Part shown: one piece after another, positions 62,840 to 64,000 of the stretch
How positions within the stretch are numbered: the stretch's first letter is position 1
How the letters are laid out: the number at the start of each line of letters is the position of its first letter
Source: Ascoidea rubescens DSM 1968
Lineage: Eukaryota > Ascomycota > Saccharomycetes > Ascoideales > Ascoideaceae
Reading direction: 5' to 3'
Length of the DNA stretch: 64,000 nucleotides
Assembly: GCF_001661345.1 (NCBI RefSeq)
Contig: NW_017962916.1
Coordinates: forward strand, 914,461-978,460
Made by a program: the position numbers and the translations under genes
The notes under the pieces: generated by a model
What the model saw: the letters and a program-made list of their open reading frames with translations, nothing else
The model's database searches: none
What the model was told of the DNA's origin: nothing

Positions 62840-63141
62840 GATACATTTTTTTCAACATTTTTTTTACAATACATTTCTGATTGTTAATCACTATTTTTTA
62901 CTTTAATTTTTTGTTACAAAGCACTTTTTTTAGTCTTAGATAATCTAAACTGTGCACATTGTTTTAATAATTCATTTAATGTTTTTATATTTACACTTAA
63001 TATTCTTATACTCTATACTCTATATTCTTTTGAAGTTTATTTTATTTTGATAAATTTTTTAGAATGTTTCAAAAAAATCTCTTGAAGATTAACATAATCC
63101 TAATACATATATTATTATAAATAAACAAATTTTTTAAAAAG

Positions 63142-63210
63142 ATAAATCAAGTAGTCTAAAAAAAATAAATCAAGCGGTTTAAAAAAAATAAATCAAGTGG
63201 TCTAAAAAAA
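63142..63210. repeat. 23-bp tandem repeat, three copies, over a stop codon
   Basis: Three copies of a unit like ATAAATCAAGTGGTCTAAAA, period 23 bp. The last copy contains the CTA that is the minus-strand stop of the neighbouring gene. Confidence 0.85.
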
Positions 63211-64000
63211 AACAAATAAAAGCACATATACCACCATAAGATTTTTAATTAAACAGCTTATTTGAATTGAAGAGCTGGAATTTGAAAAGAAAACACTGTC
63301 ATAATCAAGTTCTCTGTTTTTTGTAAAAAAGTTTGAGCTGGAGTTTTTGAGAGGATGAGGTTGACCCTCTTGTGATAAAAAGAGGGATTGTTGATTACTA
63401 TCTTTTTGATCGTTATCCTTTTGCTTACTACTGTCAACTAAATATGGACGAGCATTGTATTTTTCAGTGACATGATAGGATGATTCATCTTTAAGAGTTT
63501 CTTTGGGACTTTCTTCAATCAAAATTTCTGGAGAAAATTCATAAGATGTGAAGTTTGTTCTATTTAATGCATTGAGATTGTCCTGATTAGGTTTTAGGTT
63601 CAATTTGACAGGTTGAGAGTTTTCAGAGTTTTCTTGTTTGTTAAAATCTTTGCGAATAGTGTTTTCAAAGCGTTCTATTTCTTTCTGATAAAAATTGGAG
63701 TTTGGAAAAGAATATTCATTTTTACTTTCTAAATTAGAAAAATCATCATTATCACGATAGTCATTACCATTGTCATCAACATTAACATCTTCATTATTAT
63801 GACTATTATTTTCATCATCATTTTGATTGTAATATATATCTGAGGGATAAACAATTTCATAGGTTTCATAATCGTTGTCATCATCATATTGATAATCATA
63901 TACATTATCATACTCTTCGAAATCAAAACTTTCCTGTATTCCTTCAGTGCCAGATGATATAGGATATTCTTCTAATGGATATTGGGAATAATCAGAATCA
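63202..64000 (-). CDS. Unknown acidic protein, C-terminal part (gene runs off the window)
   Basis: The minus-strand frame is open from the stop at 63202 to the right edge with no stop; the start lies beyond the window, and no ATG is required inside. About 265 residues are visible. They are Asp/Tyr/Asn-rich at the visible N-side (DSDYSQYPLEEYPISSGTEG, then a DDDNDYETYEIVYP segment). A Ser/Lys/Gln-rich middle and a hydrophobic end (CLIKNLMVVYVLLFVFF) follow, the latter a possible membrane segment at the extreme C-terminus. No family is recognised. The tandem repeat at its stop suggests recent 3'-end change. Confidence 0.6.
   Translation of the reverse strand, partial: DSDYSQYPLEEYPISSGTEGIQESFDFEEYDNVYDYQYDDDNDYETYEIVYPSDIYYNQNDDENNSHNNEDVNVDDNGNDYRDNDDFSNLESKNEYSFPNSNFYQKEIERFENTIRKDFNKQENSENSQPVKLNLKPNQDNLNALNRTNFTSYEFSPEILIEESPKETLKDESSYHVTEKYNARPYLVDSSKQKDNDQKDSNQQSLFLSQEGQPHPLKNSSSNFFTKNRELDYDSVFFSNSSSSIQISCLIKNLMVVYVLLFVFF

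Noticed and set aside
1-64000. Search for transposons, LTR elements, CRISPR arrays, rRNA or spliceosomal RNAs
   Set aside because: No reverse transcriptase, integrase or transposase motifs, no long terminal or inverted repeats with target duplications, and no known snRNA or rRNA signatures were seen by eye.

Overview
This is a 64 kb piece of nuclear chromosome from a budding yeast (Saccharomycotina). Genes are tightly packed and almost intron-free. The proteins are recognisable yeast orthologues (Yen1, Snt1, Msp1, Vps29, Rvs167, Apm2, Vph2, Aha1, Sod2, Fmp40/SelO, Pkh kinase, Tda3, Tlg1, Sdc1, Ugo1, Opi1, Ena-type ATPase). Genes that Saccharomyces cerevisiae lacks (a DPM2 subunit) and a heavily Asn-tract-expanded proteome suggest a lineage outside Saccharomycetaceae; the species cannot be named from the sequence alone. 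Most coding sequence is very AT-rich and CTG codons are rare, but the few CTG codons at conserved sites fit leucine.

Layout. 0-9 kb: YEN1 (+) converging on the very large SNT1 (-). 9.8-17.4 kb: a run of minus-strand genes: MSP1, an unknown gene with a probable 5' intron, VPS29, an unknown membrane protein and a 2OG-Fe(II) oxygenase-like protein. 18.2-18.5 kb: convergent tRNA-Gln(UUG), with a 12-nt intron, and tRNA-Asn(GUU). 18.9-25.5 kb: RVS167, RER2-like prenyltransferase, a pterin carbinolamine dehydratase-like gene, APM2, VPH2. 28.3-31.8 kb: a UPC2/ECM22-type zinc-cluster factor. 32.1-36.7 kb: AHA1 (with a perfect heat-shock element), SOD2, DPM2, FMP40/SelO. 37.5-48.5 kb: a divergent CCCH zinc-finger gene, a PDK1-type kinase and TDA3, with long gene-free gaps. 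50-56.5 kb: a 68-residue, probably highly expressed orphan, TLG1, SDC1, UGO1, OPI1. 59.6-62.8 kb: an ENA-type cation ATPase; the right edge holds the C-terminal part of an unknown acidic protein.

Common themes are membrane and lipid regulation (UPC2-like, OPI1, PKH kinase, RER2, DPM2), organelle traffic (VPS29, APM2, TLG1, VPH2, RVS167) and mitochondrial upkeep (MSP1, UGO1, SOD2, FMP40). They look like an ordinary mixture of housekeeping genes rather than a functional cluster. No transposon, LTR element, CRISPR array or rRNA gene was seen.

The most unusual large-scale property is composition. Long genes and convergent gaps are extremely AT-rich (4 G/C in the 60 bases at 46501-46560). Short islands at promoters and gene ends reach about 60-65% G/C (39 of 60 at 49261-49320). 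Two small conserved genes (the dehydratase-like gene and DPM2) lie wholly inside such islands.
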